Shown: positions 26,171 to 35,795, counted from the first letter of the stretch. The stretch: DNA of 54,384 bases from Pseudomonas viridiflava (GCF_900602065.1 NZ_UWFN01000386.1:1-54384), one strand, 5' to 3'. A program made the numbers and translations. The notes: generated by a model not told the origin, from the sequence alone.

Positions 26171-27930
26171 CACCCCAACTCCCGCGTATCAATCACATGT
26201 ACGCTCGCGCCAATGATGTCTTTGGCGTGATGCTTGGCTTCCGAGGCGAGTTCGGCCAGCTGGCTGGCGTCCAGGTCGGCGCATGACTCGGGGTGCAGAT
26301 GAATCACACCGATGGACAGTGACAGCAGCGGGAATTCCTGACGCTGCCCTTGTCGATTGGACGCGATGAAGCAGCCTGCCTCAAGGTGCTCGGCGCGATA
26401 GAAGCGTCGACATTGATTCTGAAAGTCCTCCAGCAGCAGATTAAGGCGTTTCTGCCAGTCTTCGGAGCCGAGCACCATCAGGAAGTCGTCGCCGCCAATA
26501 TGGCCGACGAAGTCCTGACTGGGGTCGATACGGTCATTCAGGCACTGCGCGAGACACAGTAAAACCTCATCACCCCGACCGTAACCGTAGATGTCGTTGA
26601 AAGGCTTGAAGCTGTCGATGTCCACATAGCAGATCATCGATTCGCGCCCCTGTTGCAGCAAGCGCGTCAGACACTGCTGGATCGGCACATTGCCCGGCAG
26701 CAACGTTAACGGGTTGGCATAACGCGCCTGCTGGATCTTCAACTCGGTAATCAGCTTGAGGACATCGATCACCCGGCCAAGCCCCAGATAGTTGCCGTTC
26801 AAGGTGATGATGAAGTCTTCTTCGATGCGTTGACGGGCCCGACTGGTCAACAAACGACTGACTTTTTGCAGAGACTGGTTCAGTTCGACCGCGAGAAAAT
26901 CATCGCTCATCAGGCGGCTGATCGGCTTGCGGGCGAATAACTCGGTGCCAAAGGGTTTGAGCAGCACCTCGGACAGCGAATGCCGGTGCACGATACCGCA
27001 CGGTCGGCCCTGATCATCCACCACCGCCATGGAGTTCAACGCTGCCTGTTTGCGAAAGGCTTCCAGCACTGCTGCGGTCGGGGTGCTCTGCTCAACGGCG
27101 GGTTGTTCACTGAGTAGGGCGCTCAAATCGCTGCCTTCGTCTGCCAGGGTGGGGGTCGCCAGTGCGTCCAGCTTGGGTAGCAAAGTGCGTGCGTCGCGAG
27201 GCGGTTGTTCCTGTGGGCGACACAGCAGGTAGCCCTGCACCAGCTCCACACCCATTTCACTCAGTACCGCGAGCTCTTCCGGCAATTCGATACCTTCGGC
27301 GATGACCGAGGCGCGTGAAGCTTTGGCCATTTGTAGCATCGAGCCGACAAACTCACGTTTGACGGCATCCTGGTGAATGCCGTCGATGAAATGGCGATCG
27401 ATCTTCACGTAGTCGGGGCGCAGTTCTGACCACAAACGCAGGCTGGAATAGCCGGCACCCAGATCGTCCATGGCAATGGAAAACCCCATGTCTCGATAGT
27501 GGTGCAGGGCGGTGTATAGAAGCTCGAAGTCTTCTGTGGGCGTTTGCTCGGTCAGTTCGATCACGACCTTGCTCGGCGCGATGTCGTAGCGTTGCAACAA
27601 CTCTAGTGTCCGGCCAGGCGGGTGTGCAGCCTCCAGCAAGGATTCGGGAGAGATGTTGAGAAACAGCTTGCCCTCCAGCTTTTGCTCGCTGAACCGGCGA
27701 CAGGCGCTTTCCCGGCACGCCATTTCCAGCTCGCTTAGCCGTCCGGCGTGGCGGGCTACGGCGAACAGGCTGACGGGGGAGTGCAGGATACTGTTGGACG
27801 GGCCGCGGGTGAGCGCTTCGTAACCCAGGATGCGACGTTCCGTCAGCGACACGATTGGCTGGAACAGGCTGTGCAAATCACTTCGAGCAAGAATCGAGCT
27901 CAATGCGCTCAGCTGTTCTGTCATGGTCAT
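26167..27930 (-). CDS. EAL - CBS pair - GGDEF-like (GGDDF) c-di-GMP protein
   Basis: A 587-aa cytoplasmic protein with an unusual order: N-terminal EAL phosphodiesterase domain (about 15-250), two CBS modules (about 270-400) and a C-terminal GGDEF-like domain (about 420-580). EAL residues expected for activity are visible: EALTRG at 38, the Asn of LNISPESL, ELTEQTP, DDLGAGYSS, KIDR and AEGIELPEE. The cyclase signature is GGDDF near 481, so cyclase activity is doubtful and a regulatory GTP- or nucleotide-sensing role is plausible. CBS modules usually bind adenine nucleotides. Start ambiguous between two in-frame ATGs at 27930 and 27924. From memory it corresponds to PA3258 next to prc. Confidence 0.93.
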   Translation of the reverse strand: MTMTEQLSALSSILARSDLHSLFQPIVSLTERRILGYEALTRGPSNSILHSPVSLFAVARHAGRLSELEMACRESACRRFSEQKLEGKLFLNISPESLLEAAHPPGRTLELLQRYDIAPSKVVIELTEQTPTEDFELLYTALHHYRDMGFSIAMDDLGAGYSSLRLWSELRPDYVKIDRHFIDGIHQDAVKREFVGSMLQMAKASRASVIAEGIELPEELAVLSEMGVELVQGYLLCRPQEQPPRDARTLLPKLDALATPTLADEGSDLSALLSEQPAVEQSTPTAAVLEAFRKQAALNSMAVVDDQGRPCGIVHRHSLSEVLLKPFGTELFARKPISRLMSDDFLAVELNQSLQKVSRLLTSRARQRIEEDFIITLNGNYLGLGRVIDVLKLITELKIQQARYANPLTLLPGNVPIQQCLTRLLQQGRESMICYVDIDSFKPFNDIYGYGRGDEVLLCLAQCLNDRIDPSQDFVGHIGGDDFLMVLGSEDWQKRLNLLLEDFQNQCRRFYRAEHLEAGCFIASNRQGQRQEFPLLSLSIGVIHLHPESCADLDASQLAELASEAKHHAKDIIGASVHVIDTRELGC

Positions 27931-27946
27931 GGCAATCTCGGGGCAA

Positions 27947-27982
27947 GAAAAAAGGGGTTAAGCGCTGATGCGCTTAACCCCC
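27947..27982 (-). terminator. Terminator upstream of the EAL gene, for prc transcripts
   Basis: Stem GGGGTTAAGCG/CGCTTAACCCC with a six-base loop; on the minus strand TTTTTT follows. It ends transcripts from prc just before the EAL gene. Confidence 0.75.
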
Positions 27983-28088
27983 TTATTTCACGACAGATTC
28001 ATGACTGTTTGATGACGATTGCTATCAAATAGCCATTTCGATCCGTGACCGTGTACGCAGAAAATATTTCACCAAACACCTATTTCCG

Positions 28089-28173
28089 TGGGAGCGAATT
28101 CATTCGCGAAAGCGTCCTGCAAGGCAATGATGGTTTGCCTGCTATGCCAATTCGCGAATGAATTCGCTCCCAC
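28089..28173. repeat. REP doublet (GTGGGAGCGAATTCATTCGCGAA type)
   Basis: Nearly perfect inverted arms: GTGGGAGCGAATTCATTCGC at 28089 and its complement ending 28173, about 40 bases between. Located immediately 3' of prc. Confidence 0.88.
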
Positions 28174-28200
28174 ACTGCATACCCTATATCACCGGGCTGC

Positions 28201-30282
28201 CTACTTCTTGGCAACCGAAGCACTCAAGCCCAGATAGTCGATCAGGATGCGACCGGTCTCGGACAGGTACGCGTCGTCTTCCGGCTTGGTCTTGTCGTCG
28301 TCCATTGGCAGGGCATCTTCGTCTTCTTTCTTCAGCTCTTTAAGCGGCTCTTCACCTTTGGCTTTACGACGGGCGTTTTCCAGTGCCAGTTGCTTGCCTT
28401 CGATAGCTGCATGTTCGGCGCGACGGTCCACTTCGTTGAGGCTGACGGTTTTCTCGTTCATCAATTGCTTGGCCAGAGCCAGGCGGTTTTCGATGAACAC
28501 GAACTCTGCGTCTTTCGCCGAACGGGTTTCATGTCGCGTCTGGAGCTGAGCCAGGAATGGTTTGAACGGATCAATGGCCGGCTTGATCGCCGGTTTGATG
28601 CTGTCCCAAGGCATCGCCTCAGGCAGCGCGCTCTCGCCGATTTCCTTGGTATCGATGATCGACGGATAAGTAATGTCCGGCACGACGCCCTGATGCTGGG
28701 TGCTCTGCCCGGAAACCCGATAGAACTTGGCCAGGGTCAGTTTCAGCTCACCATGGTTGAGCGGCTGAATGGTCTGCACGGTGCCTTTGCCGAAGGTCTG
28801 GCCACCGATGATCAACGCACGGTGATAGTCCTGCATGGCACCGGCGAAAATCTCCGAGGCCGAGGCGGACAGGCGGTTGACCAGCAAAGCCATCGGGCCT
28901 TTGTAGAAGGCGCCGGTGTCTTCGTCTTCAAGTACATCGACCTTGCCGTCGGCATTACGCACCAGCACGGTCGGGCCCTTGTCGATGAACAGGCTGGTCA
29001 GCTCGGTCGCTTCCTGCAGTGAGCCGCCACCGTTGTTGCGCAGATCCAGGACCACGCCGTCGACCTTCTCGGCCTGCAGTTCGGTCAGCAGTTTCTTCAC
29101 GTCACGGGTAGTGCTCTTGTACTGCGGATCACCGGCGCGATACGCCTTGAAGTCCAGATAGAACGCAGGGATGTCGATCACGCCAAGTTTGTAATCACGA
29201 CCATCCTGTTTCAGGTGCAGGATCGACTTCTTGGCAGCCTGCTCTTCCAGCTTCACCGCTTCACGAGTGATGGCAACGATTTTGGTGGTCTGGTCGTTAG
29301 GTGCATTGCTGGCCGGAATCACTTCCAGACGCACGACTGAGCCTTTCGGACCGCGAATCAGTTTGACGACTTCATCCAGACGCCAGCCGATCACGTCGAC
29401 CATCTCTTTGTCACCCTGGGCGACGGCGACGATCTTGTCTGCTGGCGCAACCTGTTTGGTTTTTGCCGCAGGACCCGCCGGTACCAAGCGCACGATCTTC
29501 ACGTTGTCATTGTCGCTCTGCAACACAGCGCCGATGCCTTCCAGCGACAGGCTCATGTTGATGTCGAAGTTTTCCGCGCTGTCGGGAGACAGGTAGTTGG
29601 TGTGCGGATCGTAAGACATGGCGAAGGTGTTGATGTACGCCTGGAAGATGTCTTCAGCACGCGTCTGGCTCAGACGTGCCAATTGATTCTTGTAGCGCTT
29701 GGTCAGCGTTTCCTGAATCTTCGACGGGTCTTTACCGGCAATCTTCAGGCGCAGGACTTCGTCTTTGACACGCTTGCGCCACAGGTCATCCAGCTCGGCC
29801 TCATTCTTCGGCCAGGCGGCGTCCTTGCGATCCACCAGCAAGCTTTCCTTGGCGGTGAAATCAAGCTTGTCGACACCTTTGTTCAGTTCGGCCAGGGCGA
29901 AATCCAGACGCGACTTGATGCGATCCAGATAGCGCTTGTAGATGGTGAAACCGGGATTCAGGTCGCCGCTTTTCAGGAAATCGTCAAACTGGGTACGCCA
30001 CTTGTCGAATTCGGTGATGTCGCTGGCGAGAAAATAGCTGCGCGCCGGGTCCAGAAGCTTGAGATAGCTTTCATAGATGATCACCGAACGTTTGTCGTCC
30101 AGTGGCGGCTTGCTGTAATGGTGCCGTTTGAGCAGCTCAACCACGTTGAGACTGGCAATCACTTCATCGCGATCAGGCTGAAGGTTATCCCAGCTGTTGG
30201 CGGCGAAGGAGCTGGCGGACATCGGCAAAATGCTGAGACCCACAACCAGCGCGAGGGCGGTACTTGGTAAGAAATGCTTCAT
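28201..30282 (-). CDS. prc: Tail-specific periplasmic protease Prc (S41A, CtpA family)
   Basis: Exported processing protease of 693 aa (E. coli Prc 682). Signal peptide MKHFLPSTALALVVGL ending SSFAAN; an N-terminal helical domain; PDZ domain near 235-330 (GIGAVLQSDNDNVKIVRLV); catalytic core with Ser in NRLSASASEIFAGA and Lys in TFGKGTVQ, the Ser/Lys dyad at the usual spacing; C-terminal DUF3340 region rich in K and E. In Pseudomonas the protein (also AlgO) trims periplasmic substrates, including MucA forms. Earlier ATGs at 30315 and 30369 have no better ribosome site and I prefer the one giving a standard signal peptide. Divergent from the quinone oxidoreductase gene. Confidence 0.95.
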   Translation of the reverse strand: MKHFLPSTALALVVGLSILPMSASSFAANSWDNLQPDRDEVIASLNVVELLKRHHYSKPPLDDKRSVIIYESYLKLLDPARSYFLASDITEFDKWRTQFDDFLKSGDLNPGFTIYKRYLDRIKSRLDFALAELNKGVDKLDFTAKESLLVDRKDAAWPKNEAELDDLWRKRVKDEVLRLKIAGKDPSKIQETLTKRYKNQLARLSQTRAEDIFQAYINTFAMSYDPHTNYLSPDSAENFDINMSLSLEGIGAVLQSDNDNVKIVRLVPAGPAAKTKQVAPADKIVAVAQGDKEMVDVIGWRLDEVVKLIRGPKGSVVRLEVIPASNAPNDQTTKIVAITREAVKLEEQAAKKSILHLKQDGRDYKLGVIDIPAFYLDFKAYRAGDPQYKSTTRDVKKLLTELQAEKVDGVVLDLRNNGGGSLQEATELTSLFIDKGPTVLVRNADGKVDVLEDEDTGAFYKGPMALLVNRLSASASEIFAGAMQDYHRALIIGGQTFGKGTVQTIQPLNHGELKLTLAKFYRVSGQSTQHQGVVPDITYPSIIDTKEIGESALPEAMPWDSIKPAIKPAIDPFKPFLAQLQTRHETRSAKDAEFVFIENRLALAKQLMNEKTVSLNEVDRRAEHAAIEGKQLALENARRKAKGEEPLKELKKEDEDALPMDDDKTKPEDDAYLSETGRILIDYLGLSASVAKK

Positions 30283-30424
30283 GCTGATTCGACGCGGGGA
30301 CAATTGATAACGCATATTAGGCCGTCTTTGGAAGTCGCCGGTTCCGTCGGATCCGGTCGCATAATGCAAGAAAGCCCGTGCTGCTTCAGCTTCGGGCTCA
30401 GTCCAGACTCACTATGGAGGCACT

Positions 30425-31387
30425 GTGAAGGCATTGCAAGGCGTTGAAGGTCGTGTGGAATGGGTCGATGAGCCAAGTCCGGCTCTTGATGTAGGGCAAG
30501 TTCGTATCAAAGTTGCCGCTGCGGGTTTGAATCGGGCTGATTTATTACAGCGTGCGGGGCTCTATCCGCCACCACCGGGGGCTAGCGAAATTCTCGGAAT
30601 GGAATGTTCCGGGGTGATCGCCGAAGTGGGGCCAGGTGCGTCCTGGCAAGTCGGCGACAGAGTCTGTGCGCTGCTGGCGGGCGGGGCGATGGCTGAAGAA
30701 GCGGTGGTTGATGGACGACACGTTTTGCCGGTCCCTGAAGGCCTGTCACTGGCCGAGGCTGCGGCTATTCCTGAAGTCTATGCCACCGCCTGGTTGAACC
30801 TGTTTCAGCTCGCCGGACTCAAGCCCGGCGAGAAAGTATTGCTGCACGCCGGTGCAAGTGGAGTTGGTTCAGCTGGCATTCAGCTTTGCAAGGCGTTCGG
30901 CAACCCGGTCTGGGTCAGCGTTGGCTCAGCGGACCGCCTGGAATACTGCATCGATCTGGGCGCGCAGGGCGGTGTCGTGCGCAATGAGAGCCTGGACAGC
31001 CTGAAAGATTTCGCGCCGTTCGATGTGATTCTTGATCCAGTGGGCGCCAATTACGCTGAGCTGAACGTCAAGCTGCTCAGTGTTGACGGTCGATGGGTGC
31101 TGATTGGCTTGATGGGCGGCCGCGAGGCGCAGCTGGACATGGCGCAGATCCTGAGCAAGCGCATCCAGTTGCTGGGATCGACGTTGCGCAGCCGTGATGA
31201 CACGTTCAAGGCAGATCTGTTGCGTGATCTGGGGCAGCACGTCTGGCCGCTGTTCACCGAAGGCCGCCTCAAACCACAGCTGGCCCGCAGCTACCTGATC
31301 CAGGACGCTGAAGCGGCTTACGCCGAGCTGGCGGGCAACAAGGTCAATGGCAAGCTGGTGCTGGTGATTGATGAGAGCCTGGTTTAA
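30425..31387 (+). CDS. NAD(P)H:quinone oxidoreductase, MDR superfamily (PIG3-like)
   Basis: A 320-aa zinc-free medium-chain reductase: GroES-like N-terminus (DVGQVRIKVAAAGLNRADLLQRAGLYP), Rossmann fold with HAGASGVGSAGIQL near 140 instead of the alcohol-dehydrogenase motif, and no zinc-binding Cys cluster. It probably reduces quinones or enones with NADPH. The start is GTG with GGAGG four bases upstream. Transcribed away from prc; the 140-base gap must hold both promoters. Confidence 0.93.
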   Translation: MKALQGVEGRVEWVDEPSPALDVGQVRIKVAAAGLNRADLLQRAGLYPPPPGASEILGMECSGVIAEVGPGASWQVGDRVCALLAGGAMAEEAVVDGRHVLPVPEGLSLAEAAAIPEVYATAWLNLFQLAGLKPGEKVLLHAGASGVGSAGIQLCKAFGNPVWVSVGSADRLEYCIDLGAQGGVVRNESLDSLKDFAPFDVILDPVGANYAELNVKLLSVDGRWVLIGLMGGREAQLDMAQILSKRIQLLGSTLRSRDDTFKADLLRDLGQHVWPLFTEGRLKPQLARSYLIQDAEAAYAELAGNKVNGKLVLVIDESLV

Positions 31388-31402
31388 AGCCTGAGTCCTA
31401 AA

Positions 31403-31499
31403 CCTGTGGGAGCGAATTCATTCGCGAAGCCAGCTGTACAGGCGCTGCAGTTTTGCTGAATGTACCGGCCTCTTCGCGGATGAATCCGCTCCCACAGGG
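31403..31499. repeat. REP doublet (GTGGGAGCGAATTCATTCGCGAA type)
   Basis: CCTGTGGGAGCGAATTCATTC and, inverted, GAATCCGCTCCCACAGG, between the convergent oxidoreductase and HAD genes. The CCTG/CAGG extensions pair beyond the REP motif. Confidence 0.88.
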
Positions 31500-31535
31500 T
31501 TGCTGTCCGATCAGGAGATTTGTTGCGAGCCCACG

Positions 31536-32189
31536 CTACTTCCAGTTGTGAATCGGCCATCCGGCCTTCTGCGCATGCTCCAGCAAGGTCGGGTCCGGAT
31601 TCACCACATGCGGGTAATCCACCTTGAGCAACAACGGCAGATCATTGCGTGAGTCCGAGTAGAAGCTGGCGCCTTCGAGGTTTTCACCTTCGGCGTCCAG
31701 CCACTCCATGAGGCGGGTGATCTTGCCTTCGCGGTAGGTCAGGGTGCCGACGGTCTTGCCGTTGTAAACACCGTGAGCCACGTCCAGATCGATCGCCAGC
31801 ACTTCATCGATACCGATGCGTTCTGCGATCGGTTTTACCAGATGAACGCCCGACGCTGAAATCACCAGAATCCGGTCACCGGCAGCGCGATGCTCGGCGA
31901 TGCATTTGGTCGCGTCACTGAAAATGATCGGCTCGATGTAATCCTCGACCCATGGCCCGACCAGATGATCTACTTCTTCGGGAGTACGGCCCAGCATCGG
32001 CTCCAGACTGAAGGCCATGTAGTCCTCCATCGCCAGTTTTCCTTCGCTGTAGGCCTGCATCAATTCGTGGTCGCGTTTGATGAATGAGGCTGAGTCAACC
32101 CAGCCAAGCCTGGCCATCTGCTCGCTCCACAGGCTGGCGCAGTCCCCGGCGATCAGGGTTTCATCCAGGTCAAAAATTGCTAAAGCCAT
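31536..32189 (-). CDS. HAD-superfamily phosphatase (SerB/CicA-like, subfamily IB)
   Basis: A 217-aa cytoplasmic protein with HAD motif I FDLDETL (Asp7 and Asp9), motif II SASGVHLV and motif III/IV SDSRNDLPLL, plus a helical cap. The layout is that of phosphoserine-phosphatase-like HAD-IB enzymes; the substrate is not readable. GAGGA precedes the ATG. It follows the ABC transporter/phosphatase genes on the same strand only after a REP doublet and about 185 bases, so it is probably its own unit. From memory it matches PA3255. Confidence 0.92.
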   Translation of the reverse strand: MALAIFDLDETLIAGDCASLWSEQMARLGWVDSASFIKRDHELMQAYSEGKLAMEDYMAFSLEPMLGRTPEEVDHLVGPWVEDYIEPIIFSDATKCIAEHRAAGDRILVISASGVHLVKPIAERIGIDEVLAIDLDVAHGVYNGKTVGTLTYREGKITRLMEWLDAEGENLEGASFYSDSRNDLPLLLKVDYPHVVNPDPTLLEHAQKAGWPIHNWK

Positions 32190-32232
32190 TGAAAATCTGT
32201 CCTCTGAAAATTAACTGAGTGGCGGCGCAATT

Positions 32233-32325
32233 CCTGTAGGAGCGAGCTTGCTCGCGATAGCATTCTCCATGCTAATGGTTGCTTTACCGAGAAACCGCTA
32301 TCGCGAGCAAGCTCGCTCCTACAGA
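32233..32325. repeat. REP doublet (TGTAGGAGCGAGCTTGCTCGCGATAGC type)
   Basis: CCTGTAGGAGCGAGCTTGCT and the perfect inverted partner ending GCTCGCTCCTACAG; 35 bases between. Confidence 0.9.
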
Positions 32326-32374
32326 GGTATTGGGGCAGGTCATCAATTGTGCCCGATTGATACAACCTCACGCC

Positions 32375-33364
32375 TCACGCCACCTCACACAACGCCGAAG
32401 CATCAATACTCAGCGTCACCCGCGTCCCGTCGGCCAGCAGATCGTCTGCCGAGCGATTGAGCACGTCCACAACCAACTCCACACCGCGGGCCTCGACACG
32501 GTAGCGGATCACGTTGCCCAGCAGGCTGTGGCTGCGGATTTGCCCTTCCAGGGCACCGGTCAGGCTGAGCTGAATGGACTCCGGACGAATCGCGATGCGG
32601 CTGGTGATCGGACGCTGCATCAAGCGGCTGACGTCTTCGGCTTCGAGCAGGTTGTAGTTGCCGATAAAGCCTGCGGCGAAAACATCCACCGGCGCAGTGT
32701 AAAGGGTTTCGGCGTCGCCGCTCTGCACGATACGACCCTGATTCATCAGGAAAATGCGATCTGACATGGTCAGCGCTTCTTCCTGGTCGTGGGTCACGAA
32801 GATCGTGGTCAGGCCCAGCTCACGCTGAATCGCACGGATCTGCTCGCGCAAGTGCTTGCGAATCCTGGCATCCAGCGCCGACAACGGTTCATCCAGCAGC
32901 AACAGGCGCGGACGGGTTACCAGCGAGCGGGCGAGGGCAACGCGCTGGCACTGGCCGCCGGACATCTGATGCGGATAACGGCTGGCAAAATCAGTCAGTT
33001 CCACCAGCTTCAACACTTCGGCAACCCGTTTGTGGGTGTCGTCGGCATTGACCTTCTGCATACGCAGACCGAAGGCGACGTTCTGCTCCACAGTCATGTT
33101 GGGGAACAGCGCGTAGCTCTGAAACACCATACCGATATTGCGCTTCTGCGGGGTGATCGGCACCAGATCTACACCATCGAGCACGATACGCCCGCTGTTG
33201 ACCGAGGTCAGCCCGGCGATGCAGCGCAGCAAGGTCGACTTGCCACAACCGGACGGGCCGAGCAGGGTGACGAATTCGCCGCGTTCGATGGTGCAGTTGA
33301 TGTCACTGAACACCGCTGTGCTGCCGTAGTTTTTTTGCAGGTTTTCGACGCTGACAAAACTCAT
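32375..33364 (-). CDS. ABC transporter ATPase of the spermidine/phosphonate class (PotA/PhnT-like)
   Basis: A 329-aa ATPase: Walker A GPSGCGKST at 36-44, signature MSGGQCQRVALARSL near 135, Walker B LLLLDEPLSALD, switch VTHDQEEALTMSD, and a C-terminal TOBE-type domain of about 90 residues. It energises the permease pair encoded just upstream; one base separates it from the second permease gene, so it is the last gene of that unit. Family members carry polyamines, Fe(III) or 2-aminoethylphosphonate; the associated phosphatase and PhnR-like regulator favour an organophosphorus compound. Confidence 0.93.
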   Translation of the reverse strand: MSFVSVENLQKNYGSTAVFSDINCTIERGEFVTLLGPSGCGKSTLLRCIAGLTSVNSGRIVLDGVDLVPITPQKRNIGMVFQSYALFPNMTVEQNVAFGLRMQKVNADDTHKRVAEVLKLVELTDFASRYPHQMSGGQCQRVALARSLVTRPRLLLLDEPLSALDARIRKHLREQIRAIQRELGLTTIFVTHDQEEALTMSDRIFLMNQGRIVQSGDAETLYTAPVDVFAAGFIGNYNLLEAEDVSRLMQRPITSRIAIRPESIQLSLTGALEGQIRSHSLLGNVIRYRVEARGVELVVDVLNRSADDLLADGTRVTLSIDASALCEVA

Positions 33365-33365
33365 A

Positions 33366-34163
33366 TCAGTCTTTGTCCTTATTCAAACGATTGGCGGCCA
33401 GGGTCAGCAGCAACACGAAGAGGAAGTAGGAAATCACCAGCGCACTGTTGAAGTGGCCGCTGCTGTTGCGCATGTTGTTCAGGTACACCTGCAAGGTTTC
33501 GTAGCGCGTGCCGACCAGCAGGTTGGCAAACACGAACTCGCCGAACAGGAAGGAAAACGACAGCAGCAGGGCGACCATCAAACCTTTGCGCAGGTTGGGC
33601 AGCACCACCAGAAACGCTGCCTGCCAAGTGTTGGCGCCGAGCAGTTGCGCGGCGTCCATCAGGTCAGTCAGGTTGATCGCTTGCAGGTTGTTACTGATCG
33701 CCCGGTACATGAAGGGCAGGGCGACGGTGAAGTAGCAGCCGATCAGAATCCAGGGCGTGCCAACCATCGCGAACGGGCCTGAACCGTACAGTTGCAGCAA
33801 ACCCACCGACGATGCCACCGGTGGCACCGCGAAGGGCAACAGGATCAGGATGTTCATCAGCGCATCCAGCCGCGGGAAGTGGTAGTGCACCACAAACAGC
33901 AACGGCAGGATCAGCACCACGGAGAGAATCAGCGCGCCCACACAGACCAGTAACGATTGGCCAAACGCAGCGAGGAAGCGCGGATCGCTCCACAGCGCGA
34001 TGTACCACTTGAACGTCAGCCCGCTGGGCAGAATGCTTGCTGACCAACTGGTAGATATCGAATACAGCAGCGTGCCAAGCAGCGGCAGCAGGAGGATGAA
34101 GAACAGCAGATAAACGACCGTGCGGTGATAAAACCGGGCAGGGCCTCTTTCAGCGCGAGACAT
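33366..34163 (-). CDS. ABC transporter permease 2
   Basis: A 265-aa inner-membrane permease with about six membrane segments and the EAA-loop region (LLGANTWQAAFLVVLPNLRKGL), of the PotC/PhnV kind. It overlaps the preceding permease gene by 14 bases and is followed after one base by the ATPase gene, so the three are translationally linked. It forms the channel with permease 1. Confidence 0.93.
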   Translation of the reverse strand: MSRAERGPARFYHRTVVYLLFFILLLPLLGTLLYSISTSWSASILPSGLTFKWYIALWSDPRFLAAFGQSLLVCVGALILSVVLILPLLFVVHYHFPRLDALMNILILLPFAVPPVASSVGLLQLYGSGPFAMVGTPWILIGCYFTVALPFMYRAISNNLQAINLTDLMDAAQLLGANTWQAAFLVVLPNLRKGLMVALLLSFSFLFGEFVFANLLVGTRYETLQVYLNNMRNSSGHFNSALVISYFLFVLLLTLAANRLNKDKD

Positions 34164-34992
34164 GGTAGCTCCTCTTCAGCAACCACTGATGAACGACGGT
34201 GACCAGTGTCATCAGGCCGACCAGAATCATCGCCAGGGCACTGGCCATGTTTGGATCAAGACTGATATCGCCCGCGACCATGGCCGCAATGCGGATCGGC
34301 AGCACGTTGAAGTTGCCCGTGGTCAGGGCATACACCGTGGCGTAAGCGCCCAACGCGTTGGCAAGCAGAATGACAAAGGTGCCAAGCAGGGCGGGAGTCA
34401 GTACCGGCAAGCCGATGTAACGCCAGAACTGAAAGCTGCTGGCGCCGAGTAATGACGCTGAATCACGCCAGTCCTGACGCAGGGCGTCGAAGGCCGGGTA
34501 AAGCAGCAACACGCCGAGGGGGATCTGGAAGTAGGTGTAGAGGATGATCAACCCGGTTTTCGAATACAGGTTGAAGTCTTCGATGATGCCCGCCTGCTTG
34601 AGCATCAAAGTCACTGCTCCGTTGAAGCCCAGCAGGATGATGAAAGCAAAGGCCAGCGGTACGCCGGAGAAGTTGCTGGTCATGTTGGCGAAGGAATTGA
34701 CGAAGTCCCGCAGGCGCGAATCCACGTTGCGCAGCGAGTAGCTGCCCAGCACCGCAATGATGATGCCGAACAGGCTGGACCAGAAACTGATCTCCAGGCT
34801 GAACTGCATGGCCTGGCGGTAGAACCGCGAGTCGAAGGCCTTGATGAAGTTTTCGATGCCCCAGCCCGCTTCGGAGTGCAGACTGTTGATCGCTACCCAT
34901 CCTAGCGGCGCGATCTGAAAAACGAAGAAGAACAGGGCGAACGGGAGCAGGCAGAGAAGCCCGAGCCATTTGCCGCGATTTTGGGTGCTCAC
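34150..34992 (-). CDS. ABC transporter permease 1
   Basis: A 280-aa PotB/PhnU-like permease with six hydrophobic segments and an EAA loop (SASLLGASSFQFWRYIGLPVLTP). I start it at the GTG at 34992, which overlaps the phosphatase stop as GTGA and gives VSTQNRGKW; a frame open to 35058 would lie wholly inside the phosphatase gene. The coupled start indicates equal synthesis of the phosphatase and the transporter. Confidence 0.9.
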   Translation of the reverse strand: MSTQNRGKWLGLLCLLPFALFFFVFQIAPLGWVAINSLHSEAGWGIENFIKAFDSRFYRQAMQFSLEISFWSSLFGIIIAVLGSYSLRNVDSRLRDFVNSFANMTSNFSGVPLAFAFIILLGFNGAVTLMLKQAGIIEDFNLYSKTGLIILYTYFQIPLGVLLLYPAFDALRQDWRDSASLLGASSFQFWRYIGLPVLTPALLGTFVILLANALGAYATVYALTTGNFNVLPIRIAAMVAGDISLDPNMASALAMILVGLMTLVTVVHQWLLKRSYHVSR

Positions 34993-35795
34993 TTGAGAAT
35001 CTCCCGGCAGAACGGTTTGTCGTGGGGCACACCGAGCAGCTCGCAGACGATGCCGCACAACTCGGTTTGCCTGGGCGTCGCCTCAGGGTTCAGGCTGAAC
35101 GCATTGCCCAGCACGAACAGCGGCACTTCGCGCTCTTCGGGCAGCAGGCCATTGTGAGAGCGGTCGTTGTTCATGCCGTGGTCGGCGGTGATCAATACCT
35201 GATAACCAGCGTCGAGCCAGACTTGCAGGTAATCCGCGATGATGATGTCAACGCTGCGTGCGCTGTTGCGGTATTGCGGGCTGTCGAGGCCGTGCTTGTG
35301 CCCGGCGTCGTCGATGTTCATGGGGTGAATCAACAGCAGATTGGGTGCGTGCCTGACCCGCAGACTTTCGGCGTCGGCGAACAGGTGCGAATCGGGGTAA
35401 TGGTCCGCGTAATAGAAGTGGCCATGCTGAATCGGTAACTCGACGTCATCCGTGTGGCGATCACGTGCGGCATCGAACGGCGTACGGTTGTACAGCTCAC
35501 TGACCCAGTGATAGGCCGCCGCGGCGGTACTGAGCCCGGCATCGGTGGCGTAGTGGAACATGCTGCGTTGGTTCGATAACCGGGAAACCTGGTTGTGGAC
35601 GATGCCGCTTTCAATCGGCGGTACGCCCGTCAGGATGCATTCGTAAAGCGGGCGCGAGAGTGCCGGCAATTCGCATTCCAGCTTGTAAAGCGAGGCTCGA
35701 CCTGCATTGGCGTAAGCCTGCAGATGGCCCATCGCATGTCGGGCCACGTCGTAGTTGAGGCCGTCGAGCACGATGAGGATGACATTGTGTTTCAT
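34989..35795 (-). CDS. Alkaline-phosphatase-superfamily hydrolase (type I phosphodiesterase/nucleotide pyrophosphatase fold)
   Basis: A 268-aa enzyme with metal-site residues typical of the superfamily: Asp11 in IVLDG, the probable nucleophile Ser47 in LPALSRPLYECILTG, the His/Asp site in HPMNIDDAGHKHG, and TADHGM. No signal peptide, so it acts in the cytoplasm on imported material. It is encoded within the ABC transporter unit, overlapping the permease by four bases. Candidate substrates are phosphonates (as for phosphonoacetate hydrolase), phosphodiesters or phosphomonoesters; the sequence alone does not decide. Confidence 0.9.
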   Translation of the reverse strand: MKHNVILIVLDGLNYDVARHAMGHLQAYANAGRASLYKLECELPALSRPLYECILTGVPPIESGIVHNQVSRLSNQRSMFHYATDAGLSTAAAAYHWVSELYNRTPFDAARDRHTDDVELPIQHGHFYYADHYPDSHLFADAESLRVRHAPNLLLIHPMNIDDAGHKHGLDSPQYRNSARSVDIIIADYLQVWLDAGYQVLITADHGMNNDRSHNGLLPEEREVPLFVLGNAFSLNPEATPRQTELCGIVCELLGVPHDKPFCREILK

